Origin: CAWBOY01 sp963790585
GTDB taxonomy: Bacteria > Planctomycetota > Planctomycetia > Gemmatales > Gemmataceae
Length of the DNA: 64,000 bases
Assembly (NCBI GenBank): GCA_963790585.1
Contig: CAWBOY010000010.1
Coordinates: 1 to 64,000 of the forward strand
Direction of reading: 5' to 3'
Of the stretch, positions 56,488 to 64,000 are shown piece after piece. Under the pieces are notes generated by a model. It was given only the letters and a program-made list of their open reading frames with translations, did no database searches and was not told the origin of the DNA. The translations under genes were made by a program, and so were the position numbers. How positions within the stretch are numbered: the first letter of the stretch is position 1; each line of letters begins with the position of its first letter.

Positions 56488-57468
56488 ATGTCAGTTAGTT
56501 TGTTGAAGATTTCAACGGACAAATGCGACTATCCGTCGCAACCACGATCCAAACCGGACCCGGCTTATTGCCGTTCGCTCGGCGAGAGCATGAAAGCCAT
56601 CGGACAGCAGGTGCCGATCATTGGCTACACCGATGCCGCGACGACTCGGTTCATTGTCTCGGATGGTGGCTGTCGCCTCGAAGGGGCGCGGATGTGCGGG
56701 CTTCCCGACGTTCTCGCTATGGACCTGGGCAAAAAGCCAACTCAGGCCGAACTGTTGACGGCCCAAGCCTCGATTGATGTCCATCGTCAGCACTTGCCGG
56801 CGATTGACCGGGCGCGGCTTTGGCAGGCAAACATCGCGGCGCACAGTTGTACGGCAAGGCAGATGGCCAAGGAACTGGGCGTCAGCGAAAGCCTGGTCGG
56901 TGACTATCTTTCGCTTCTCACACTTCCGATCGAAGTCCAAGAGCAGGTCAATAGCGGATCACTGCATATGTCGAAAGCCTGCCTGATCGCGCAGCAGGAA
57001 AAGGATCCGGAGCGCCAACGGGCGTTGGCGGGAGAGGCCAAGGACCTGACACGCAACGCCTTGGCAGCCAAGATTCGAAGGATGCGTCAACCGGAACACC
57101 AGACATCCGTAGCCAAGTTTAGTTCCCTGAAATGTCCCTTGCCCTCGGGTTGCACGGTGGTAGTCAAAGGCCGTGACTTAACGTTGGAAAGTGCCATTGA
57201 GGAGCTAACGGATTTGCTTAAGGCGATGAAGGTTGCGAGCCAGGATGGCATCGATGGCACTACGTTCTCTCGCATTTGCCGTGATAGAGCGAAGTCGAGC
57301 GGAACGTCGCTTGTTCACGGCACCGGGCAGGGACGCAAGCATAAAGGCCACCGCAATGAGCCGGAAAGACCAGCGGAAATTGGTGGACGCAACCCGGATA
57401 TTGTTCATGCCAATTCGGAGTTCAGGGCCGACATAAAAGTGACGGGTCTTGCGGAGGGAATCCGATGA
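56488..57468 (+). CDS. ParB/Spo0J-like DNA-binding protein
   Basis: 326 aa from the ATG at 56488 (GGGAGG upstream; the frame is open from 56344). ParB N-domain: PDPAYCRSLGESMKAIGQQV, PIIGYTDAATTRFIVSDGGC, RLEGARMCGLPDVLAMDLG. HTH: TARQMAKELGVSESLVGDYL, SLLTLPIEVQEQVNSGSLHM. Distinct from the large ParB at 34310. The last 80 residues look less protein-like and may follow a frame error. The stop overlaps the coupling-protein ATG (ATGA), suggesting a role in transfer-gene control or oriT assembly, not plain partition. Confidence 0.85.
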   Translation: MSVSLLKISTDKCDYPSQPRSKPDPAYCRSLGESMKAIGQQVPIIGYTDAATTRFIVSDGGCRLEGARMCGLPDVLAMDLGKKPTQAELLTAQASIDVHRQHLPAIDRARLWQANIAAHSCTARQMAKELGVSESLVGDYLSLLTLPIEVQEQVNSGSLHMSKACLIAQQEKDPERQRALAGEAKDLTRNALAAKIRRMRQPEHQTSVAKFSSLKCPLPSGCTVVVKGRDLTLESAIEELTDLLKAMKVASQDGIDGTTFSRICRDRAKSSGTSLVHGTGQGRKHKGHRNEPERPAEIGGRNPDIVHANSEFRADIKVTGLAEGIR

Positions 57469-59067
57469 AGGCCAGTGCAGATGACCAGGCCATATCGTTG
57501 CTCATCCTGGCGGTTTTCTTTGTCATGGTTTTTCACCGCCGTGGGTGGCGTCCGTCGGGGACGGCGTTTGGAACGGCCACCTGGATGAGCGAGAAATTGC
57601 TTCGCGCGGGCGGGATGCTCGCCGGCAACGGACTGGTCCTGGGGCGGACCTTGCAAGGCGAACTCATCCGTCTGCCGCAGGTACTGTCACGTACTCCTCT
57701 GCGGTGGCACCGGCTCCGGCAAAGGGGTGAGCATCATCATCCCGAATTTACTCACCTATGACCGTGGGTCTCTGGTCTGCTTTGACACCAAGGGGGACCT
57801 GCACGCAAGCACGGCGACGCGGCGGGTTGCGATGGGGCATCGACTCGTCTGGCTGGCCCCGTTCAACGGTGGCAAAGATGCATTTAATCCACTCGACGTG
57901 ATAGCCAGCAACAGCCCGACGCTGGTCGATTCCGCCCGGGCAATGGCCGAGGCTCTCGTGCCGCGCCTCGGAACCGAACCCGACCAGCATTGGAACGATA
58001 AATCGGTGCAGGTCATCTGTGCCGTGCTGGTTCTGGTATTGCTCGTCTTCAAGGACGAGGAGAGGACCCTCAATTCGGTGCAGGAAATTGTCAGCGACGT
58101 GGATTTGCTAAAAGCCGCTGCGAGCAAGCTACAGGAGCTTGCGGGCATACCCGCCCGGCTCGGCAACCAGCTAAAAACGCTCTGTGACAAAGACGGTTCC
58201 GGGCTCACCAAAGAGGGCGCGGGCGTGCTCAGCACGGTGACTCGCCATCTCTCCTTCCTGGATTCCGAGTTGGTGGGGAAATCCGTGTCCAGCAGCACCT
58301 TCGATCCGGCGGCCTTGCGGAAGCCGGGCATCACGTTGTTTTTGCAGATTCCGCCGGAGCAACTGGACGCGCAGAAAGGGTTGCTGCGTTGTTGGATTTC
58401 CAGTCTGGTCCGTTTGATCGGCATGGGCGGCAGCGAACAAGACGGTGAGGTGCTTTTTCTGCTCGATGAAGCGTCGGCCCTCGGATCGCTACCCGCGTTG
58501 GAGGAAGCGCTGGTGCGTGGGCGGAGTGCGGGTGTCCGCTTGGTGCTGGCCTACCAGTCAGCGAGCCAGGTAATGACTGCCTTCAAGGACAAACCAAGTC
58601 TGCTCTACGACAATTGCAGCACGCAGATCCATCTCGGCGCGGCGAGCAATTATGACAGCGCCGAGCGGCTCAGTAAGACCATCGGCGATTGGACACAGGT
58701 ACTCGAAAGCTACGGTGAAAACCAGTCGCACTCAATACAGGCCGGTGTCGGCGGTCAGCAGAGCGAACAGGTGACTCGTGGCCGCTCCTTGAACTATTCG
58801 GAAAACGGCCGAGCGCTCCTGCGGCCCGAGGAAATCCTCACCCTCAGTAACGACTCGGTGATCGTGCTGCTGCGTGGGAGTGCGCCGGTCCTGGCCGATC
58901 GCGTGAAGTGGTATCAGGACCCCGATTTTAATCCTGACGCACCGAAGCGCCGAAGCCGAGCGTTGCCCTGGCGGCGGTGGCTAGGGTGGTTCTTGGTATT
59001 GGTACTCGCCTTGTATTGGCTATGGCTTGCGCAGAACGGATCCAATGATTGGTTCACCCCGTGGTAA
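57465..59067 (+). CDS. VirD4/TraG-type coupling protein (frameshifted)
   Basis: About 535 aa joined. N-terminal membrane segment AISLLILAVFFVMVFH, then GTATWMSEKLLRAGGMLAGN. One extra G near 57685 shifts the frame before YCHVLLCGGTGSGKGVSIII (Walker A); the rest is in the 57727 frame. Other motifs: LVCFDTKGDLH, LVWLAPFNGGKDAFNPLD and Walker B EVLFLLDEASALGSLPALEE, followed by VRLVLAYQSASQV. The C-terminus carries another hydrophobic helix (GWFLVLVLALYWLWLAQ), unusual for TraG. It would deliver the relaxase-DNA complex to a secretion channel that is not encoded here. Confidence 0.9.
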
Positions 59068-59079
59068 AGGAGATGTGCG

Positions 59080-59421
59080 ATGGAAGGGAAGATAGGCGAA
59101 GGGCATTTATCAGCGATGGCCCGCCTTGGGCTGAAAGAGCTGCGCAACGCCATGAACCCGTCTCGTGAAAGTGTGGCGGACGCAGAAATGGGCTTATATG
59201 GCACGGCGACCCAAGGAGAGATCGCCCAGGCGCGAGGAAATTTTGGCGAGGGCCCCGAGCAGGAGTCGCCGGGCGCCACGATGAGCCTCAGTGACCTGCG
59301 CGCCCATGCGGCGGAACTGTCGCAGGCCGAGGCGAAGAGCAAGGAAATGGGTAAAGAACAGGCGAAAGAGCAGGGTAAGGAACAAGGGGATGATCGGGAT
59401 CGCGGTGGCCAGGAAAGATAA
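59080..59421 (+). CDS. Hydrophilic hypothetical protein, 113 aa
   Basis: AAAGGAG before the ATG, 12 bases after the coupling-protein stop. Starts MEGKIGEGHLSAMARLGLKE; the tail is Lys/Glu/Gln-rich (KEMGKEQAKEQGKEQGDDRD). Likely a small soluble partner of the coupling protein; no family recognised. Confidence 0.6.
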   Translation: MEGKIGEGHLSAMARLGLKELRNAMNPSRESVADAEMGLYGTATQGEIAQARGNFGEGPEQESPGATMSLSDLRAHAAELSQAEAKSKEMGKEQAKEQGKEQGDDRDRGGQER

Positions 59422-59454
59422 TTGAACCATAACTCCCGTCCTGGAGGATCTGGC

Positions 59455-60114
59455 ATGGTCTTTCGATGCATTTGGATGAGTCTGCTTTTCGTTTTCGTGC
59501 TACTCCAGCCGTCGTCGCTCTTCGGCCATGGATCGCGGCAGAGGCCGCAATCCGCGCCGACGGCACAACCGACGAAGCCTCTTCCTGGTCCCCGAGAGTT
59601 ACGTGCCGAGAGAGAGCGGGCAGTCGCTTTCATTGGCGCGAGCGGACGAGAATTCGTGGAACGCTACGGCGAAGATGCTGTCGCAGCGATATTTGCTTGT
59701 TCGAAGGCGGTGGCTCTGCGACTCGTTGAGTTCCACATCTCGGGCGGTCTCCACAAGCTTCCAGAGCCGCGTTCGCTGCTTCGCGTCATCGCGCAGCCGA
59801 AACATGGAGACGAGGTGGCCTCTTGGGCCATTGGGAATGCCAAGGAGTTGATCGACATCGATCGATTCGACGCCTACCTGGCCGATCCGTTGGTATATGC
59901 CCTGGCACTTAAAAAGCTGGAGGACGGAGTAGCGGAGGTCCGCAAAAGGCGTCAACAGGCGCAGAACTACTACAAGGCATTGGCAAATGCGCAAGCAACC
60001 AGGTCAGCCTATAGCTGGCGAATGTTCACACTAGGCGTCGGTGTGACGGTTGTTGTCCTGTTAATCGTCCGACGCTTGCGTGAGTCGAACGGGCAAAATC
60101 CGAGGTGGATTTGA
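59455..60114 (+). CDS. Secreted or anchored helical-repeat protein, paralogue of 54932-55683
   Basis: 219 aa from the ATG at 59455 (GGAGG upstream; the frame is open from TTG 59422). Signal peptide CIWMSLLFVFVLLQPSSLFG, Pro-rich linker, helical units GREFVERYGEDAVAAIFACS and PKHGDEVASWAIGNAKELID, then a C-terminal membrane helix (MFTLGVGVTVVVLLIVRRLR). The same signal-plus-GDEV-repeat plan as the protein before the parB gene, so both may be parts of one envelope structure. Confidence 0.65.
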   Translation: MVFRCIWMSLLFVFVLLQPSSLFGHGSRQRPQSAPTAQPTKPLPGPRELRAERERAVAFIGASGREFVERYGEDAVAAIFACSKAVALRLVEFHISGGLHKLPEPRSLLRVIAQPKHGDEVASWAIGNAKELIDIDRFDAYLADPLVYALALKKLEDGVAEVRKRRQQAQNYYKALANAQATRSAYSWRMFTLGVGVTVVVLLIVRRLRESNGQNPRWI

Positions 60115-60180
60115 GTGCGTACCCCAAGAACGGAAAAAGCTCCCCATGGGCGAGAAGGGCATAGAGGGTCGAGGTAAGCG

Positions 60181-60453
60181 ATGACTACTTTAGAACAGAG
60201 GCTGGAAAAAATCGAGGAGATGCTCGGCGTCTTGGTCGAGCGGCAAATCCTCAAGAAATACTACGAGATCGAAGAATTTGCCAAGCTCGTCGGCAAATCC
60301 TGTTTCACCTGCAGAGAATGGTGCCGCCTCGGGCGTATCCACGCTGAAAAGAAGCTATCCGGGCGTGGCGCCCATGCCCGCTGGGCCGTGCAACATGCCG
60401 AACTACTGCGCTATCAGAAGGAAGGTCTACGGCTCATTCAAAGACCAGGGTAA
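60181..60453 (+). CDS. Excisionase-like HTH protein next to integrase
   Basis: A protein of 90 aa. A short coiled coil (TLEQRLEKIEEMLGVLVERQ) followed by an AlpA/MerR-like HTH: YYEIEEFAKLVGKSCFTCRE then WCRLGRIHAEKKLSGRGAHA. It converges on the integrase with a 20-base overlap of the 3' ends. Small HTH proteins beside tyrosine integrases commonly act as recombination directionality factors; likely that of this element. Confidence 0.75.
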   Translation: MTTLEQRLEKIEEMLGVLVERQILKKYYEIEEFAKLVGKSCFTCREWCRLGRIHAEKKLSGRGAHARWAVQHAELLRYQKEGLRLIQRPG

Positions 60454-61096
60454 TAGCTTCCTGCTGGGTCGAAGGGTACAGGTGGCGGTATCGCTTCGAT
60501 GTTGCTTCGTTCATGTGCCCGGCCCATTCCTGCACGAGCCGCTGGTCGACTCCCTTGCTCGCACACGCCGAGATGAAACTGTGTCGCAAGCAATGCAGGC
60601 CGCGCATAAGCTCCCATTTCGTGCCCACGAGTACGCGCTTGAAATGGTCATCCACTTCGTTGCGGGTCAGCGCCGCCTGGGCCGGCTGCTCCCGATTTTG
60701 CACATTCGCCATCCGGCCCTTCAGCGACGAAGGGCGTTTCTTTTCGTTCCGGTGGCCGGTCGTGGCGCTCCGCTTCTTGCTGCGGTCGACGGTTCCGGCA
60801 TGGCAGAACAGGGCCGGGCCGCCAGGGTGGGCGGCCAGCCATGCCCCCAACACGTCCTTGAGAAATGGGGTCAGCGGGACGCGGCGGGTCGTCCGCTGGC
60901 TCCGGCTCCGCTTCTTTTCTCGGACTAACACAGCATTCCCAATAAAGTCCACGTCCGCTACGAGCGTGCGGAGTATTTCCGACCGCCTGGCTCCGGTGTG
61001 AGCGGCGAAACAGAAAAGGGGATAAATCCACGGATGGACGGCCTTCGCTTGCACGTGCGCGAGCAACTCGGCTATCTCGCTGGCTTGTAAGTACAA
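60434..61096 (-). CDS. Integrase of the tRNA-Leu element, catalytic half
   Basis: A protein of 220 aa with the whole catalytic domain of a tyrosine recombinase: FAAHTGARRSEILRTLVADV (Arg), RGLHCLRHSFISACA (HxxR) and EWAGHMNEATSKRYRHLYP (His, Tyr). Continuation of the frame at 61101-61745, from which it is separated by a one-base shift. Aligns end to end with the integrase at 169-1422, with an extra basic insert of about 30 residues (RSATTGHRNEKKRPSSLKGR). It would catalyse integration and excision at the 59-bp att repeats. Confidence 0.88.
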   Translation of the reverse strand: MYLQASEIAELLAHVQAKAVHPWIYPLFCFAAHTGARRSEILRTLVADVDFIGNAVLVREKKRSRSQRTTRRVPLTPFLKDVLGAWLAAHPGGPALFCHAGTVDRSKKRSATTGHRNEKKRPSSLKGRMANVQNREQPAQAALTRNEVDDHFKRVLVGTKWELMRGLHCLRHSFISACASKGVDQRLVQEWAGHMNEATSKRYRHLYPSTQQEAITLVFE

Positions 61097-61100
61097 CGCC

Positions 61101-61745
61101 TCATAGAGCGAGGCGCAGTCGCCACCGGCGGCGAGCTGCCTCTCGAATCTCCGCCATCGTCATGAAGGGCGGTTTCTCGTCGGTCTTGGGGTAGCGCAGG
61201 CCGCGATTCGGGAATTTGCCGGAGGTCAGGCCCATCGGCTCGCCCCAGTTCCATGCAGCTCGCAGCGTGGCGATCTCCTTGCGGATCGTGACGGGCGACA
61301 GCTTCGCCTCGGCCCGCTTGTTGACGTATTCCTGGAGCCGGCTGAGCGATAGTTCGCCAATCGGGGAACCATCGCCAAGCAGACGGGCAAAGTGGCCCAG
61401 GTGCAATTTGCAGGTGTCGAGGCTGTTGGTCTCGATGGTGCCGTTAGCGTAAGTGGTGAGATAGCGGTCTTTTAGGTGGCCGAGCGTAACAGCCTGACGC
61501 GGGGCATGGGCCAGCGTCGGCCCGGTGTCCGGAAGCTTGCCATCGTGCTCAACGAATGTCACGATGTCGGCGCCATCGGGCAGCACTACGAGCCGCTGCT
61601 TCAGGCGCATGAGCAGGTAATCGACCTGCCGGGCTTTGTTCTCGGCTTCGCCCTTCTCGACTTTGCCAATGGTAAAACTATGCAGTTTGCCGTGATGGCA
61701 GAAAAGAATCCGGTAGCTGCCGTTTCGTTCTTGCAGAGACGCCAT
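61101..61745 (-). CDS. Integrase of the tRNA-Leu element, N-terminal half (frameshifted)
   Basis: 214 aa; GGAGG lies before the ATG at 61745. AP2-like N-terminal region (MASLQERNGSYRILFCHHGK) and core-binding domain (SPVTIRKEIATLRAAWNWGE) as in the integrase at 169-1422. After MAEI the frame reads nonsense and stops. Deleting one base near 61145 restores IERQLAAGGDCASLYEALYL, which leads straight into the catalytic half. If the extra base is real, this integrase is dead and excision would need the left-hand homologue. Confidence 0.88.
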   Translation of the reverse strand: MASLQERNGSYRILFCHHGKLHSFTIGKVEKGEAENKARQVDYLLMRLKQRLVVLPDGADIVTFVEHDGKLPDTGPTLAHAPRQAVTLGHLKDRYLTTYANGTIETNSLDTCKLHLGHFARLLGDGSPIGELSLSRLQEYVNKRAEAKLSPVTIRKEIATLRAAWNWGEPMGLTSGKFPNRGLRYPKTDEKPPFMTMAEIREAARRRWRLRLAL

Positions 61746-61817
61746 GGTTGGGTCCTCCGCAGCATCACCGCTACATCAGGCAAATAGCTTTACCAATATT
61801 TTACCAAGGGGTCCGGT

Positions 61818-61862
61818 AAACACAAAGGGCAAGAGGTTCGGAATCACCGTAACCCCTTGCCC
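61818..61862 (-). terminator. Intrinsic terminator of tRNA-Leu
   Basis: On the minus strand GGGCAAGGGGTTACGG and CCGAACCTCTTGCCC pair around TGATT, followed by TTTGTGTTT. It lies 9 bases after the tRNA 3' end and before the integrase start, insulating the two. Confidence 0.75.
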
Positions 61863-61871
61863 TGTAATGAT

Positions 61872-61930
61872 TGCCGGAGACAGGACTTGAACCTGCACGC
61901 CCATTACAGGCACCAGGCCCTCAACCTGGC
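61872..61930 (-). repeat. 59-bp attachment-site repeat, right copy
   Basis: Identical to 1571-1629. With the integrase adjacent, this is the proximal end of the 60.3-kb element. The crossover must lie within these 59 bases. Confidence 0.93.
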
Positions 61931-61956
61931 GTGTCTGCCAATTCCACCACTCCGGC
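61872..61956 (-). tRNA. tRNA-Leu (anticodon GAG)
   Basis: 85 nt. Acceptor stem GCCGGAG/CTCCGGC with discriminator A, no encoded CCA. Anticodon arm CCAGG-TTGAGGG-CCTGG places GAG at 34-36. Long variable arm (TGCCTGTAATGGGCG) as expected for a class II tRNA. T loop TTCAAGT. Its 3' 59 bases are the att repeat, reconstituted by the integrated element, so the tRNA stays functional. Confidence 0.95.
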
Positions 61957-62058
61957 TTTCGTAGCATGGTCCACTTTAGGGATCGGACCCCCTCTCCTTC
62001 AAGGGGCGTTTCGCTCGGGACGGCGATTTTTCGTTCGTCTCGGCCGGAATTTTCGGAC

Positions 62059-63280
62059 TCAGCGCAAACTCAGATCGACGCAGACCAGTTTTCTATCGTC
62101 CCGGGCGAAGAGGCGGCCGTCGGCAAGGGCGGGTGCGGCCCGACAGGGGCTGGACAACAACGAAAACCGTGCTCGTTCCTTGTATTCCTTGGGCGACGCG
62201 TCGGCGAGGATTAGTTCGCCTTGTTCGCTCAGGAGCAGCAGCATTCCCTGGACGGCGATTGCCCAGCCGCAGCCGAAGCCGTCGTGCGTCCAACGCACTT
62301 TGCCGGTGGCGAATTCGACGCAACGCAGGCGGGCGTCAGCCTCCTGCCGGCCATCGCTGCCGTAAAGATAACCATCAACGTAAACCGGCGTTGAGAAATG
62401 AGCCGACAGCGAATCGTCCCCTTTCCAGATCTCTTGCACGTTGTTTTTCGTCGCTTTCAGCAGAATCGCGCCGGTATTGTAGCTCGAAGTCAGAAAAATT
62501 TGGTCGCCGACAAAAATCGGGGTCGCGGCGTTGACGGACGCCTCCATCCGGGAACGCCAACGCTTCTCGAAACGAACGGCGCCGCTCTTGGGTTCAAGCG
62601 ATAGTAAACCTTGTCTCGTGAAGAAAATCAGTTGACGTTCGCCACCAATGGTCGCCAAGATCGGCGAGGCGTAGCTCGCCCCTTGCGACGTCGCCTTCCA
62701 AACTTCTTTGCCCGTGGCTCTGTCAAACGCGACCACTCCCGCATCAGTCCCGCCCACATTGACTACGAGCAGATCGCCCTCGACGATCGGCGACGTACCG
62801 ATGCCGAAAAAACTCGGCGTTACTTTGTATTCTTCAAGCAACTCATGATGCCAGACATTGGCGCCGTCGCCGAAGTTCACACAGCTCAGCCGGCCGCCGG
62901 CGCCGAGGGTGTAGACTTTTTTGTCGAAGATCACAGGCGTCGAGCGGGCCATCGCCCTTGCCGTAACTATCGCGATAACCGCAGCGATAGGCTTGCTTCC
63001 AAACCGGCTTACCCGTCGACGCTTGCAGGCACTCGATGACCTCTTCGCCGCCGACGCGTTGAAACAGGATTAATTTACCGTCCGCGACCACAGGCCCGGC
63101 GTAACCTGCGCCGACTTCCCGTTCCCAAACAACCGGCGGCCCGCCCTTCGGCCAACTCGTGGCCAACCCCTTCTCGGCGGAATGAGCGTCGCGATTCGGC
63201 CCGAGAAACTGCGGCCAATCCGCGCCGGCGAAGGTCATCGCAACCAAAGCCAAGACTACGCCACGCCCTTTTTCACACAT
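62059..63280 (-). CDS. PQQ-like beta-propeller protein (frameshifted)
   Basis: About 405 aa joined. Short hydrophobic leader (VVLALVAMTFAGA) then DWPQFLGPNRDAHSAEKGLA, the standard opening of planctomycete PQQ-repeat/BamB-like proteins. Propeller blades include GKLILFQRVGGEEVIECLQA, GVVAFDRATGKEVWKATSQG and LRCVEFATGKVRWTHDGFGC. One missing C near 62948 splits it: YGKGDGP resumes as RSTPVIFDKKVYTLGAGG. Lies outside the mobile element, 13 bases after the FGE-like gene and in the same operon. Probable periplasmic scaffold or dehydrogenase-like protein; no catalytic assignment possible. Confidence 0.88.
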
Positions 63281-63293
63281 TTCAGAGCCTCCG

Positions 63294-64000
63294 TCACTCT
63301 TTCACAGCCGCCTTGACGCATCGAAATCCAATCGCATCATTCCGCGTATCGGCTGGCTTTCCAGCCCGCGCCGCGCTCTGTGTTTGTTCCGCCGGCGAAT
63401 TGAATCCGCCGCCGCGGACGACACGTTCTTTGCTGTCGCCACTCCGAGCCTTGCCCGCGGGATCAGCGTCGGCATGAGTTGGATTCCACACGTCGGCCGT
63501 CCATTCCCATACATAGCCATGCATCTCATGAAAGCCCCAGGCGTTCGGCTTTTTCTTGCCGACCGGCGGATCGTTACCTGGCGCGTTGACTGCATACCAA
63601 CAATAATCGGCGAGGTCCTTGAGATCATCGCCGAAGGCCCAGCGCGTCGTCGTGCCCGCGCGACAGGCGTATTCCCACTCGGCCTCCGAAGGGAGCCGAA
63701 TCACTTCGTTCTCTTTAATGAGCTTACGTTTTCGCAGTTCGGCGGTCAGCAGCTTGCAAAACTCTTGCACTTCGTGCCAGCTCACCATCTCGACGGAGTT
63801 CCGTGGCCCCTTCCAGCGCGCCGGATTGCTGCCAATCAAGGCGACGTAAAGCTCTTGCGTCACCTCGAATTTCGACATGGCGAAATCGTGTTTGAACGTG
63901 ATTTCGACGGCAGGCTTTTCGGTGTCCGGAGCCGTTTTGTCTTTGGATCCCATTGTGAACGATGCGGGATACTTGCCCTTCCCCGGCGTCAAGGAAACCA
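63294..64000 (-). CDS. Formylglycine-generating-enzyme-like (SUMF1) protein, truncated by window edge
   Basis: The frame runs off the right edge (VSLTPGKGKYPASFTMGS continues upstream), so the N-terminus is missing. Conserved FGE segments: KFEVTQELYVALIGSNPARW, VEMVSWHEVQEFCKLL, IRLPSEAEWEYACRAGTTTR, NAWGFHEMHGYVWEWTADVW, RVVRGGGFNSPAEQTQSAAR and a terminal DAIGFRCVK. The catalytic Cys pair of true sulfatase-activating FGE is not evident, so it may be one of the many planctomycete SUMF1 paralogues with other roles. Co-transcribed with the PQQ protein. Confidence 0.9.
   Translation of the reverse strand, partial: VSLTPGKGKYPASFTMGSKDKTAPDTEKPAVEITFKHDFAMSKFEVTQELYVALIGSNPARWKGPRNSVEMVSWHEVQEFCKLLTAELRKRKLIKENEVIRLPSEAEWEYACRAGTTTRWAFGDDLKDLADYCWYAVNAPGNDPPVGKKKPNAWGFHEMHGYVWEWTADVWNPTHADADPAGKARSGDSKERVVRGGGFNSPAEQTQSAARAGKPADTRNDAIGFRCVKAAVKE

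Noticed and set aside
1..64000. CRISPR arrays or rRNA genes
   Set aside because: No regularly spaced short direct repeats and no rRNA-like sequence were seen on reading through.

Overview
The window looks like planctomycete chromosome (Pirellulales or Gemmatales type). Supporting clues are a formylglycine-generating-enzyme-like gene next to a PQQ-propeller gene with the motif WPQFLGPNRD at the right edge, two Hanks-type Ser/Thr kinases, prepilin-like and DnaJ-zinc-finger small proteins, and a tandem WPT/RGLPGGSSL repeat protein. Almost everything from 1571 to 61930 is one integrated element. Its ends are an identical 59-bp direct repeat, the 3' part of a tRNA-Leu(GAG) gene. The complete tRNA lies at 61872-61956. 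A truncated copy lies at 1571-1629, and a second integrase (169-1422) sits beside it, so two elements appear to be stacked in tandem on the same tRNA.

Layout. 1-1629: integrase, terminator and att copy of the left-hand element. 1.8-3.0 kb: decayed IS630-family copy. 3.2-13.2 kb: an AT-richer cargo block of two prepilin-like secreted proteins, a RING-like zinc protein, a lipocalin-like protein, a DnaJ-type zinc protein, an XRE regulator, a soluble kinase and a membrane kinase with leucine-rich repeats. An ISAs1-family element splits the LRR kinase, with a perfect 10-bp target duplication. 13.3-21.1 kb: a tightly overlapping operon of HTH regulator, SIS-HAD fusion, phosphoribosyltransferase-like protein, P-loop ATPase, unknown Rossmann-like protein and PfkB kinase, ending in a remnant of a type I methyltransferase (HsdM). 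This is the best candidate for an undescribed conflict or nucleoside-metabolite system.

21.4-36.6 kb: plasmid/ICE-type maintenance block on the minus strand: giant N6-methyltransferase/helicase, ArdC-like antirestriction protein, DUF6117, large ParB and small conserved proteins. The methyltransferase/helicase gene is cut by a recombinase-in-trio (RIT) element of 4.27 kb that also carries a DUF72 gene. 37.2-45.6 kb: second cargo block with a DUF4238 plus HEPN-like pair, another integrase beside a tRNA-Gly 3' remnant, a class II Fic protein, the tandem-repeat protein, an excisionase-like HTH protein and a DUF1016 nuclease. 46.4-60.4 kb: mobilisation block on the plus strand with MobF relaxase, NACHT-HEAT NTPase, small lipoproteins and membrane proteins, ParB-like protein, VirD4-like coupling protein and excisionase-like protein, then the element's own integrase and tRNA-Leu. 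No VirB4 or other mating-pair genes are visible, so the element looks mobilisable rather than self-conjugative.

A caution applies throughout. At least fifteen otherwise good genes, including the chromosomal PQQ gene outside the element, are split by single-base frameshifts, several at homopolymers. That pattern suggests indel errors in the assembly more than biological decay. Coordinates of such genes are given for the reconstructed span.
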